Origin: XYA12-FULL-58-9 sp001798605
GTDB taxonomy: Bacteria > Myxococcota > XYA12-FULL-58-9
Direction of reading: 5' to 3'
DNA: 13,367 nt
Assembly: GCA_036736205.1 (NCBI GenBank)
Contig: DAINMX010000187.1
Location: 1 to 13,367, forward strand
Part shown: piece by piece, positions 6,116 through 13,367 of the stretch
How the letters are laid out: every line of letters starts with the position of its first letter
Position numbering within the stretch: position 1 is the first letter of the stretch
Notes under the pieces: generated by a model
What the model was told of the DNA's origin: nothing
What the model saw: only the letters and a program-made list of their open reading frames with translations
The model's database searches: none
Translations under genes and position numbers: made by a program

Positions 6116-7420
6116 CTAGAACATCAATCGATAACCCAAGCCGAGTCCCAAACCGCCGGTACTGGAGTCGCCGCTCACGTGGTGGTCGAGGCCGGCAAAG
6201 GCAAAGCTGAGCTCGGCTTCCAGTGCTCCCGGACCCAGGCGGTATGAGGCACCGCCTCCCAAGACCATGCCGATGGCGGTGTCGGTCTCGCTGTTTTCGC
6301 CAAAGGCCGCAGATGCCGCAGCGCCTTCCACGTTTGAGCGCTGCAGATCCATTTGCACCCCGAGTCGACCGAAGAAGTTGAGAGGGGTTTCGGGAGTGAA
6401 GATACGATAGATCCCGCCGAGACCTACCGTTAACTCCTGCTCGACCAAGGTGAGATCGAACTTCTGGCTAGACACCAACCGGGGATCGGCGGCGGTGGTT
6501 TCCCGACTCGATTGACACAAGCCAACATCGGCATACACCTCGAGACGTTGGCTCAAGACAGGTAACAGAAACCCGACGCCGAGACTGGCGCCGACAGCTG
6601 TACCCAGCTCCGAGATGACCTGTGGAAAGCCGGTGCGAAATCCGATGGCCACGGTGATCGGGAAGAACTCCACAGGTGTCGATGTCTCATTTTCTGTTGG
6701 GACAACGGCGGTGAGCTCATCATCCGCAGAACCGCCCCCAGTGGTCTTGTGGGCCATGATTTCTTCGACAGCTGGGGCGGCGACCTCGGTGCTTGCGGCC
6801 GCAGCGTTGGCCGCCGTGCTACTCTTGGGAGCGGCTGCGGCTCTCCCTGACTCTTCTGTGGGCTCGGGGGCAGATGCAAGGGCCTTTCCCGACGCTTCTA
6901 TCTTTGTGAGCTCTGGCGTCTCCAGGGCCGCAATGGGTGTGAAGCGCGCGAGTGCGATGCGGTCCTTGCTCGGTTTGTCGAGGGTGCGTGCGAGCCCCTG
7001 GACGTCAGACAGTGACAGCACAACGGTATGGTTTCCGGCGCTGAGCTCGATTTCGACACTCACCTCCGCCGAGTATTTGGTTTTGGCCTTTTTCTGCGTT
7101 CGATCCAAACGGACGTCCCGCCCTGGTTTCACAGTCAGCGCCGTGTCTGAGGCAGATGCACCATCGAGCTCCGCGTGTAGGTTGGCTCGCTCGGGAAGCA
7201 CGGTTTGCGAAAAGATGCGAATGCCCAGTACCCATTTTCCTGGTCCGGACCCTTCGACATGCCAGGCGTTGCCATCACCCGGCAGGACGTAGCGAACCTT
7301 GGTCTTTTTGACTTTCAAAAGCGTTTCGTCGCCATGTTTGCTGATTTGTGCGGCGTAGGTGTCGGCACCGGCCATCACAACGACAAGGAAGGATGCATAA
7401 AACAGATTCGTTTTACTCAT
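6116..7420 (-). CDS. envelope protein: beta-sandwich-like domain, Ala/Pro linker, C-terminal outer-membrane barrel
   Basis: 434 residues from the ATG at 7420, fixed by AGGAG at 7428-7432. An in-frame extension to 7489 would run into the upstream gene and has no ribosome site. Residues 1-23 are a signal peptide with a cleavage-like TYA/A. Residues about 30-160 alternate beta segments (KWVLGIRIFSQTVLP; SVEIELSAGNHTVVLSLSD), like a carbohydrate-binding or accessory beta-sandwich; this is inference from pattern only. Residues 165-250 are an Ala/Pro/Thr/Glu-rich low-complexity linker. Residues 251-434 have Gly-rich amphipathic strands (TVAIGFRTGFP, LEVYADVGL, TVGLGGIYRIF, AIGMVLGGGASYRLG, GLGLGLGYRLMF) and a terminal Phe, the BAM recognition signature of 8-strand outer-membrane barrels. 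The gene starts 10 bases after the giant lipoprotein stop, so the pair is probably translationally coupled, and the two may meet at the outer membrane. Confidence 0.82.
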   Translation of the reverse strand: MSKTNLFYASFLVVVMAGADTYAAQISKHGDETLLKVKKTKVRYVLPGDGNAWHVEGSGPGKWVLGIRIFSQTVLPERANLHAELDGASASDTALTVKPGRDVRLDRTQKKAKTKYSAEVSVEIELSAGNHTVVLSLSDVQGLARTLDKPSKDRIALARFTPIAALETPELTKIEASGKALASAPEPTEESGRAAAAPKSSTAANAAAASTEVAAPAVEEIMAHKTTGGGSADDELTAVVPTENETSTPVEFFPITVAIGFRTGFPQVISELGTAVGASLGVGFLLPVLSQRLEVYADVGLCQSSRETTAADPRLVSSQKFDLTLVEQELTVGLGGIYRIFTPETPLNFFGRLGVQMDLQRSNVEGAAASAAFGENSETDTAIGMVLGGGASYRLGPGALEAELSFAFAGLDHHVSGDSSTGGLGLGLGYRLMF

Positions 7421-7427
7421 TGCTTTT

Positions 7428-7432
7428 CTCCT
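7428..7432 (-). promoter_or_regulatory. ribosome binding site overlapping the upstream stop codon
   Basis: AGGAG on the - strand, seven bases before the ATG at 7420. Its bases overlap the TAG (7431-7433) of the TIG/Kelch lipoprotein gene, so ribosomes finishing that gene end on the start site of the next one. Confidence 0.8.
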
Positions 7433-10400
7433 ACCAGACGCCGAGCTCGACGGTGTTGGTGACGCCATCGGTGGTTGTGCCACCGACAATGTAGATGTAA
7501 GCGCGATCGAGCGTCGTTGCGTGCAGGAATCGCGACATGGTCATCATTGCGGAGCCCGTGAAGTTCATGTTCTGGACATCCAGTTGGCCAGTGCCAGCGA
7601 CAATTTCCCATTCCATCTCGGGCATCTCACCATGCAAAAGGGCGTCGGAGTCGGTGCCGCCAAAAAACCAGAACTGGCGGTTGACACTCACGTTGCCGTA
7701 ACCTGCGAAGTCGGCCGACTGTTCGCAACTCTCGAGGAAGTTGTTGAGGGTTCCGTCTGTAAGATCGATCTCCCAAGTCTGGACCAGGGTGATGTTGTCG
7801 TCCGAACCTGGACGGCGTCCTGGCCCGAGCGCTAGATACTGTGCTTCGTCGGCGATGGCCGGGTCAGCCCCGTTTTCGCTCGAGACGTCACGGTTGGCAA
7901 CAAACAGGCCAGCGTGCCATCTTCCGGTAGCTCCTTGGCAGCCTGGCATGCCGTCTTCCAGAGCGTCTGTTGTTTGTGTCCATCCACCGGAAGCCGTTTC
8001 CCAGGCAGCGACGTTCTGTGTTGGATCGGCGTCGAGATAGAGGAGTTCATAGTCAGTTCGACCGGCATTGGCCCCATCGAGTCCACTCATCACGTACAGG
8101 AAGACCTTGTTTGAGCCATCGGTCTTGTCGGCAACGCTCCTGAATCCTGCACCCTTACGTGCGCCATTGAGATCCATGGCGCCGGACAACGTTACCCACT
8201 TGGAAGTTTCGCCGAGCGCCAAAGGCTTGGTGCCCGATACCACCGCCGCGCAACCGGTAATGGTGTTGTAAGCGGCAACCGGTTGGCCGTCGTCCTCGTA
8301 AGTCACAGTCGCAGGGCCGTCGACGTTGTTGAGAAACTCGATCTCTGCGAGCGACCGATTGGCCGCGGGGGTGCGGTAGACTCGATAGCCTTGCACCTGC
8401 CGGCCCACAAAACGGGAGCCGAGGTTTGCCACATTGGCTTCGTTCCACTCGAGGGTTGGCACCAACCCCATGCTGACATCGGGCAGGTTGATGACGAAGG
8501 GCTCAGAGGGCAAAGACTCTCCGCACGGGTTGATGGGATCATTGGGGTGAAAGACGATAGCAACCTGATAGATCCAACCACCCGCTCCCAATGCTGGAAT
8601 CGCGTCACTGCCGAACTCGAAAGACTGCATATTGACAGCGACGATCTCGGTAGGGTCCAGCACCACGGCCCTCTCTACCGTTGACTGCGCTACCCCTGTC
8701 GAGTCGGCGCCACCCACAGCATATAGGACGCGGTCAACTTGCAGCAGACTGAGATAGGTGCGGGCCGAGTTGAGTGAATACCGGGTGGTGACAAAGGGGC
8801 CGCCGAGATCACCGGTGAGATGAAGAGAAGCGTATTCGACGCTCGCCACTGCGGTCGAAGGATCCAAGGTGTCGCCGCCAACGGCATAGAGGTAGTGCGC
8901 GGCGCGAGTGGCAGCCACGGCGGCGATGCCATGACCTTGGCGCCCGACGTTGAGGGTCTGTCCGCTGTCCGTTGGCGAGGGGATGTTGCCCGATGCGTTG
9001 GCGTATACGATAGCGCTGAACAGATCGTAGGCGTTGTCCCGGACATTCTCCACCCGCAGCAGGCACGTGACGTATTGTTGGGATGCTGGAAGAACCACCC
9101 TTAGGCTCTGCACGTCGTTGTACGTGATGCTACCCGGCGCGAGGATGTATCCGTCATTGACCCCGTCGCCGTCGGGATCATCGGGAAAGGTCATTGTACC
9201 TGATGGATCCGAGCACTGTGCCAGCGCAACATTGGGGCCAGACGGGTCATTGGAGAAATGCACGCCGGCAACTTGAACCGCTCCTCCTGTCGGTGACACT
9301 TGGCCTGGGTTCGCGTTGTCGATGCGCGGGGCATCAAAACTAGAAATGCGAAAAGCACCTTCTTCGACAAAGACAGTGCCGTCGGGGTTGATGACCGTCA
9401 AATCGAAGTCCGTGTAGTCGCCATCGATGGCCAAGTCGTCGGGTACGATCGCCGTGAGGGTGTTTTGCGAAACAAAGGCAACGGACTCGAGTGGGGCCCC
9501 CGACGCGGTGCTGGTGATGTAGGCGCGGGGTGTGGCGACCAAAAGGCCCGGGCTCGGATTTGTCATGGTGATGGTCACCGGCACTTGGGTTCCGACTTTG
9601 CCGAACGCTGGCTGCATCACCAAAGATGCTGGTTCTGTGGTCTTGACGATGGTGATGGCGTTGGGGAGGCTGGTGGCGCAGGTGTCTGTTGGGTTGGTGG
9701 CTCGCAGAGTAAACGTCTCCGAGGCTTCGTCATCGGGTGCTCTATCGGAGACGAGGGCGAGGGTGTCGGCCGGCACGTTGACCCGGAACACACCGCCCGT
9801 GGCACCGCTGAGGTCGTCATCACAAGCTGTGGGTGTGCCGCTGTCGTCGCACAAGACGATGACGTCGCCGGTTCTTTGGGCGATGAGCTCGACGTGCTCG
9901 ATGTCGCGCGATGCAAAGTTGGTTCCGTACACCGCGATCTCGTTGGCAAACTCGTTGTAGATAAACGGCGGGTCGGCATAGAGGACCATGGGCCCCGAGC
10001 TCACAACAACTGAATCAACGGAAGTCGCCGAGCATCCCTCGACATTCTCGACAACCAGATCAATGGGGGAGTTGGCAATGAGCGAAACGGGCAAAAAGCC
10101 AAAGGTGACGGTGAGCTCGGTACACAGGCCACCTGGGTCACAGGATGTCTCGAGCGGTGTGGCGCTGCTCGCAGCGACGCCGCCGATTGCCACGGTGGCA
10201 CCGGCGCGGATGTTGGCTCCTGTGACCAAGAGCTCACCGCCGCCTTGGCAAAGCTCGGCGATGGTGGTGCTGTTCGGGGTATCCAGCGTGGGAGGCGGCA
10301 CCACCTGGAAGGTTATGGCGTCGGTGCTCGAACAATTGGCAGGGCTCGGGTTTTGGACCACGACATCGTATGTCCCTGCATCAATGGCGTCCTGGAGGAG

Positions 10401-11423
10401 AATGGTCGTGAGCTGGGTGCAACTTTGAACCGCAACCGATGGCGTGGGCACATCAGTGCAGGTGGCAGATACGGCAACAGTGGCCACGTCGTTGTCGCCG
10501 ATCGCCAAGGTGGGAGTCACGCCATCCACGGTGAGCAATCCCGTGCCCTCAATGACGAGGGCGATAGAGCCTTGGGCCAAGCATACGGGCATCGGGGTGA
10601 CGCTGGTCAAGGTGGGACGAGGAACGACGGTGAGATCTACCGCTTCGCTGGAGCTGCAGGCCACGGTCTCGGGGTTGGTGACAGTAACGTCGTAGGTGGC
10701 GTAGGCTGCGGAATTCGTGGTTAGGACGCCAGCGGCGATGTCGACATCCAAGGATCTGCATGCTTTTGCACCGCTGTCGCCCGGGAGATTGATGCAACCA
10801 TCAATGCTCGACGCGGCGATGGTGATGTCGTCGCCAAATGTCACGGCGGGGAGTTCTGCATTGATTTCGACAAAGGCGCTTCCCAAGAGACTGAGGACGT
10901 TGTCCTGGTCTGCGCACAATAGATCGGGAACGAGGGCGTCTAGTCGCGGCGGTGGCACCGCCAGCAAGGAGCCCTCGAGCTCCGCACTTTCGCCATTTGG
11001 GTTGGTAACGGCGACGGTGTAGAGGCCATCGGCCAGGGTCAAGTCTGGCTGGATATCGATGTGCATGAGCTTTTGGGATTCCCAACGGACGTAGCTCTGG
11101 GCACCCCTATTGGGTAGGTCAAAAGCATCTCCATCGACCGTTCGGCTGTCGAGATCCAAAATCAACTCGAGTGCGACGTCGGGTATCTCCAACCCCGGCG
11201 CATCGGTAAGGCTATTGATGGGGATTGGAGAAAAGTTCCGACCTGTGAGAGCCACCGTCGTGGTTAGTTGCTCGTTGCATACCGCAGCTGGGGCGATCTG
11301 CGAAAGGGTTGGCTTGGGGCCGGTAATTTCGCTCGTGCAACCGCTTGCCAAGCAAAGTGACAACGACGTGAGAATCCATCTTTGAATACGACAATTGAGC
11401 CCACCACCAACGTGTCCATCCAT
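7431..11423 (-). CDS. giant surface lipoprotein: seven TIG-like Ig domains and a Kelch propeller with FnIII-like insert
   Basis: 1330 residues from the ATG at 11423, chosen for its perfect AGGAGG (11431-11436) and because the signal peptide then ends in LASGC (lipidated Cys 29). Residues about 38-808 are seven TIG/Ig-like units, each closing with a strand like V-x-V-x-NP. Approximate spans: 38-157, 158-268, 269-376, 377-475, 478-593, 594-695, 698-808. Units 2-4 share four in-register cysteines. The last holds a DDPDGDGVND loop (748-757), like thrombospondin type 3 calcium sites. Residues 828-1330 carry six Kelch-like units with YAVGG/YIVGG cores (848, 902, degenerate 1110, degenerate 1198, 1254, 1312). 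Between units 2 and 3 sits a fibronectin-III-like insert (about 945-1048) with QGYRVYRTPA. Such architecture is usual in surface adhesion or recognition proteins (family knowledge); the ligand is unknown. The gene lies between two barrel genes in one apparent operon. Confidence 0.9.
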   Translation of the reverse strand: MDGHVGGGLNCRIQRWILTSLSLCLASGCTSEITGPKPTLSQIAPAAVCNEQLTTTVALTGRNFSPIPINSLTDAPGLEIPDVALELILDLDSRTVDGDAFDLPNRGAQSYVRWESQKLMHIDIQPDLTLADGLYTVAVTNPNGESAELEGSLLAVPPPRLDALVPDLLCADQDNVLSLLGSAFVEINAELPAVTFGDDITIAASSIDGCINLPGDSGAKACRSLDVDIAAGVLTTNSAAYATYDVTVTNPETVACSSSEAVDLTVVPRPTLTSVTPMPVCLAQGSIALVIEGTGLLTVDGVTPTLAIGDNDVATVAVSATCTDVPTPSVAVQSCTQLTTILLQDAIDAGTYDVVVQNPSPANCSSTDAITFQVVPPPTLDTPNSTTIAELCQGGGELLVTGANIRAGATVAIGGVAASSATPLETSCDPGGLCTELTVTFGFLPVSLIANSPIDLVVENVEGCSATSVDSVVVSSGPMVLYADPPFIYNEFANEIAVYGTNFASRDIEHVELIAQRTGDVIVLCDDSGTPTACDDDLSGATGGVFRVNVPADTLALVSDRAPDDEASETFTLRATNPTDTCATSLPNAITIVKTTEPASLVMQPAFGKVGTQVPVTITMTNPSPGLLVATPRAYITSTASGAPLESVAFVSQNTLTAIVPDDLAIDGDYTDFDLTVINPDGTVFVEEGAFRISSFDAPRIDNANPGQVSPTGGAVQVAGVHFSNDPSGPNVALAQCSDPSGTMTFPDDPDGDGVNDGYILAPGSITYNDVQSLRVVLPASQQYVTCLLRVENVRDNAYDLFSAIVYANASGNIPSPTDSGQTLNVGRQGHGIAAVAATRAAHYLYAVGGDTLDPSTAVASVEYASLHLTGDLGGPFVTTRYSLNSARTYLSLLQVDRVLYAVGGADSTGVAQSTVERAVVLDPTEIVAVNMQSFEFGSDAIPALGAGGWIYQVAIVFHPNDPINPCGESLPSEPFVINLPDVSMGLVPTLEWNEANVANLGSRFVGRQVQGYRVYRTPAANRSLAEIEFLNNVDGPATVTYEDDGQPVAAYNTITGCAAVVSGTKPLALGETSKWVTLSGAMDLNGARKGAGFRSVADKTDGSNKVFLYVMSGLDGANAGRTDYELLYLDADPTQNVAAWETASGGWTQTTDALEDGMPGCQGATGRWHAGLFVANRDVSSENGADPAIADEAQYLALGPGRRPGSDDNITLVQTWEIDLTDGTLNNFLESCEQSADFAGYGNVSVNRQFWFFGGTDSDALLHGEMPEMEWEIVAGTGQLDVQNMNFTGSAMMTMSRFLHATTLDRAYIYIVGGTTTDGVTNTVELGVW
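7434..8942 (-). repeat. six Kelch-like coding repeats, split by a FnIII-like insert
   Basis: Units centre on residues 835-870, 885-922, 1090-1130, 1167-1220, 1238-1275 and 1297-1330 of the lipoprotein. Four have the hallmark hydrophobic-GG motif (YAVGG, YAVGG, FFGG, YIVGG) and two are degenerate (YVMSGLDG, YLALGPG). Most have an R or H about 15 residues upstream, as in Kelch. Six units would close one propeller. The insert is at about 8280-8591. Confidence 0.75.
9000..11312 (-). repeat. seven TIG/IPT-like Ig coding repeats
   Basis: Each unit is about 100-120 residues. Most begin with a proline-rich strand (PTLSQIAP, PRLDALVP, PTLTSVTP, PPTLDTPN, and so on), contain a G-x-x-(F/L) turn, and end with VTNP, VQNP, VENV, ATNP or VINP strands. 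The regular recurrence of these terminal strands sets the count. Units 5-7 are more diverged than 1-4. Confidence 0.75.
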
Positions 11424-11430
11424 TGCAGAG

Positions 11431-11436
11431 CCTCCT
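11431..11436 (-). promoter_or_regulatory. ribosome binding site deciding the giant lipoprotein start
   Basis: Perfect AGGAGG on the - strand, seven bases before the ATG at 11423. It excludes the longer in-frame reading to 11630, which would add 69 residues ahead of the signal peptide and overlap the preceding gene. Confidence 0.85.
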
Positions 11437-11523
11437 CGGGTCTCTGGCTTGGCCGCCAATGCCAAACCGATTCCCGCTTCAGGTGGATACTCTGCGCAGC
11501 GAAATAGGTTACAAGGCTGACAC

Positions 11524-12690
11524 TCAGTTTTCCCACCAAGTGCCAAGAAACACGTTGACGCGATGAAGGGTGAAGTCCCAAACGAGCGTGTCGTTGCTCC
11601 AATGGCGTAGGAATCGATAGTTGGTGCCAATGACCATTAGATCGAAGAGGCGCCACTCTACCGTGGCACTGGCACCAAAATACAGATCGAGCTGGTATTC
11701 GCCAACCGTCATGCCGCCCTGGTCGTAGGCTGGTCTGTGGGTAAATCCGCGCGTGCCGCCATCAACTCCAGTCTTCAGCAGAAGTGTGTCGATGGGATTC
11801 CAGCGCACTGTCACATTCATCCCGGCTCCCCAATAGGAAAAGAAATGGGAGATGAGCTCCTGATCGACCGTCGGATCCATCACACCCGTAGGGCCAATAT
11901 ATAAATAGGTATCGTCGGAGTAGTTGTACTCACCACTTAGGGCGGTGGCAATTTCGAGATCATAAGAAGGAAGAATGACGATCGTTGGAGCGGCGTTCAC
12001 CCGCTGGTTGGTGGCGTGTGCCGAAGTCTCTTGGCCTGCGGAAGCCAAGAGATAGCGTTCGCGGTAGAAGGTGGCTCGATAGGTGGCTGGCAGTTCAAGC
12101 TCGACATAGTCGCCAACCGTGGTCGACCACTGCAGATCGCCTTGGTGTGCGAGGTTGTCGAGATCATATTCGGGAAACTGATCCGAACGGAGGCCATAGC
12201 GAAGCTCGACGGTTGAGGCGTCACCCACCTCCCAGCGTGCAGCAACGCGACCCGATAACCCCCAGAAGTTGTACTGCGGGCGATCGGGAAAGAATGCATG
12301 TTCGGCGCCAGCACGCACTGACACATAGAGGGTGTCAGCGGGTCGAAAACCCAAGGTAACTGCCCCGTCATGTCCGTAGTTCCGCTGGTTGGTAAGATCC
12401 CCATAGAGTTCTAGGGCACCACGATAGTCGAGTTTGACGATGACACTGGAGGATGGCATCAAGTCAGAATCCAATGCCAGATCGACAACTCCGAGAAAGT
12501 CCGGTGTCTGCGACGCATTGCCATACATGTTGGAAGTGTAAACGCCGCCGATGTTGGCACCCACTCGCGAGCTGTGCGAGTCGGGTTGTTCCATTTCGGT
12601 GGATTCTGCGGCATCGTTTTCCGCTCGTGCTGGCATGGCGACGCACATGATGAGCCCGACGACGGACATTTGTTGCACGCTAGCGCGCAT
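11524..12690 (-). CDS. outer-membrane beta-barrel protein
   Basis: 388 residues from the ATG at 12690, with AGGAG at 12698-12702. Upstream ATGs at 12705 and 12708 overlap the previous stop but lack a ribosome site. The signal peptide is residues 1-23 with a cleavage-like ARA. Residues 42-388 are almost all amphipathic beta strands rich in Tyr/Trp/Gly (GANIGGVYTSN, VIVKLDYRGALELYG, AVTLGFRPADTLYVSVRAG, VELRYGLRSDQ, MNVTVRWNPIDTLLLKTGV, ATVEWRLFDLMVIGTNYRF, HRVNVFLG), enough for about 14-18 strands. There are no cysteines in the mature part. The chain ends in TWWEN, without the usual terminal aromatic residue. It is 100 bases before the giant lipoprotein gene. It could be a porin, an anchor, or a factor helping that lipoprotein reach the surface. 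I see no TPR domain like that of Slam exporters, so the last idea is weak. Confidence 0.85.
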   Translation of the reverse strand: MRASVQQMSVVGLIMCVAMPARAENDAAESTEMEQPDSHSSRVGANIGGVYTSNMYGNASQTPDFLGVVDLALDSDLMPSSSVIVKLDYRGALELYGDLTNQRNYGHDGAVTLGFRPADTLYVSVRAGAEHAFFPDRPQYNFWGLSGRVAARWEVGDASTVELRYGLRSDQFPEYDLDNLAHQGDLQWSTTVGDYVELELPATYRATFYRERYLLASAGQETSAHATNQRVNAAPTIVILPSYDLEIATALSGEYNYSDDTYLYIGPTGVMDPTVDQELISHFFSYWGAGMNVTVRWNPIDTLLLKTGVDGGTRGFTHRPAYDQGGMTVGEYQLDLYFGASATVEWRLFDLMVIGTNYRFLRHWSNDTLVWDFTLHRVNVFLGTWWEN

Positions 12691-12697
12691 TCTCTTG

Positions 12698-12702
12698 CTC
12701 CT
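12698..12702 (-). promoter_or_regulatory. ribosome binding site deciding the barrel protein start
   Basis: AGGAG on the - strand, seven bases before the ATG at 12690. It lies just past the preceding gene's TGA (12705-12707) and selects this start over two ATGs that overlap the stop. Confidence 0.75.
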
Positions 12703-12704
12703 CA

Positions 12705-13367
12705 TCATCGACGCAAAAACTGATCCTCGAGTTCGTTGCTGATTGTGCGCAGGGGGATCTTGTCTCTCAACCTCAATGTCGCAATGCTCAAGGGTCTATC
12801 AACAGAACGATTCTCGCGAAAAATTCTTTGAAATACAGCGACCACGCGACTGACGGCCCCTTCAGTCTCATGGCGCTCGAGAGCTGCGAGGGCGAAGGGC
12901 CAAGCATGAGTTGTGGTCGCATGGAGGTTGTGCACAAGAAAGGAATGGAGCTCGACAATTGAAGCGAAGCGTTTAGCTCCAGCGACATCATCACAAATAT
13001 CACGCAACGCGGGCGTCATGTCTTCACGCGTTATTGGCCCGAACAGTACCGCCGCGCTGGTCTCGAGTATGCGGGCGCGGGAGATGGGATCTCTTGCGGC
13101 CACGCAGTTCGCAGTCAGCTCGGCGGCCCACTCGAGGTTGTCGGCCATGGTCATCAACGTTTGCGCTATGCGGGCGGCAGGTATGTGCTTTGCAGTCCCC
13201 TCATTCAGCTTTTTGGCGAGGACATCGGTCGGGATGTTCTGCGCCAGCATTTGGTCAGCGCGTCTGCTGAGCTCGGCGCGAAAGGGCTGTGGCAATCCGG
13301 CCAGCGCGGTTTCGAGCTCGGTCGCAGCATTGGCGACGTTGGGGAACACCATCGGGGCCATGGCGGC
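12705..13367 (-). CDS. helical, probably exported protein of unknown function (5' end cut by the window)
   Basis: The reading frame is open to the window edge, so the true start is probably outside. ATGs at 13361 and 13352 exist, but the second has no ribosome site and only six bases are visible before the first. The first visible residues (AAMAPMVFPNVANA) look like the end of a signal peptide. The remaining about 205 residues are mostly helical and charged. A segment with LAKKLNEGTAKHIPAARIAQTL (about residues 48-69 counted from 13361) resembles the regularly spaced K-x-x-EG-x-AK-x-(I/V)P pattern that I associate with unnamed exported proteins of deltaproteobacteria; this is recalled, not searched. 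There are two cysteines and no catalytic motif that I recognise. The gene ends 14 bases before the barrel gene and probably heads or continues the same operon. Confidence 0.7.
   Translation of the reverse strand, partial: AAMAPMVFPNVANAATELETALAGLPQPFRAELSRRADQMLAQNIPTDVLAKKLNEGTAKHIPAARIAQTLMTMADNLEWAAELTANCVAARDPISRARILETSAAVLFGPITREDMTPALRDICDDVAGAKRFASIVELHSFLVHNLHATTTHAWPFALAALERHETEGAVSRVVAVFQRIFRENRSVDRPLSIATLRLRDKIPLRTISNELEDQFLRR

Noticed and set aside
9300..10013. 237-codon + strand frame within the giant lipoprotein gene; similar frames at 6615-7292 and 8283-8684
   Set aside because: Shadows of GC-rich coding on the opposite strand. The - strand products have clear domains, signal peptides and ribosome sites.
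11446..11463. Inverted repeat (GGCTTGG / CCAATGCC) between the barrel and giant lipoprotein genes
   Set aside because: Only seven pairs with a bulge and no T tail on either strand. Too weak to call a terminator or attenuator.
11424..11630. N-terminal extension of the giant lipoprotein
   Set aside because: It would overlap the end of the barrel gene and bury the lipoprotein signal peptide. AGGAGG stands directly before the ATG at 11423.

Overview
The window looks like chromosomal DNA of a moderately GC-rich deltaproteobacterium in the wide sense, most likely Myxococcota. This is inferred from gene content: a minimal ECF sigma factor with a FecR-type membrane regulator but no TonB-dependent receptor, a lipoprotein made of short RCC1 repeats, and a giant TIG plus Kelch lipoprotein. 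No taxonomic marker gene is present. Nearly every product carries an export signal, so the region is devoted to the cell envelope and surface. There are no RNA genes, mobile elements or CRISPR arrays.

Left half (1-6058, all + strand): a possible 3' end of an upstream gene (1-96); an exported protein with a predicted periplasmic domain and a small beta-rich, barrel-like domain (93-1139); an ECF sigma factor (1161-1691); a FecR-like single-span regulator coupled to it by an ATGA overlap (1688-2686); an RCC1-repeat lipoprotein (2736-4895); and an exported protein of unknown function with a Tat-like signal peptide (5024-6058). A hairpin with a T tail follows (6058-6097).

The most striking signal is a bipartite promoter-like element, AGG(A/C)AACT, 14 bases, GCATAG. 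It occurs three times with identical spacing: just upstream of the sigma gene (1105-1132), the RCC1 lipoprotein gene (2686-2713) and the exported-protein gene (4938-4965). It resembles an ECF promoter. It suggests that the sigma factor controls itself and both downstream secreted products, making the left half a compact envelope regulon with sigma factor, regulator and effectors side by side.

Right half (6116-13367, all - strand, convergent with the left half): in transcription order, a 5'-truncated, probably exported helical protein (13367-12705), an outer-membrane beta-barrel (12690-11524), a 1330-residue lipoprotein (11423-7431), and a two-domain protein with a C-terminal barrel (7420-6116). 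The lipoprotein has seven TIG-like Ig domains, a calcium-loop-like insert and a six-unit Kelch propeller interrupted by a fibronectin-III-like domain. Spacings are short and Shine-Dalgarno sequences are strong; the last gene's ribosome site overlaps the preceding stop codon. This looks like one operon for a large surface lipoprotein flanked by two barrels. No function is experimentally implied for either cluster; roles given here are inferred from domain architecture.
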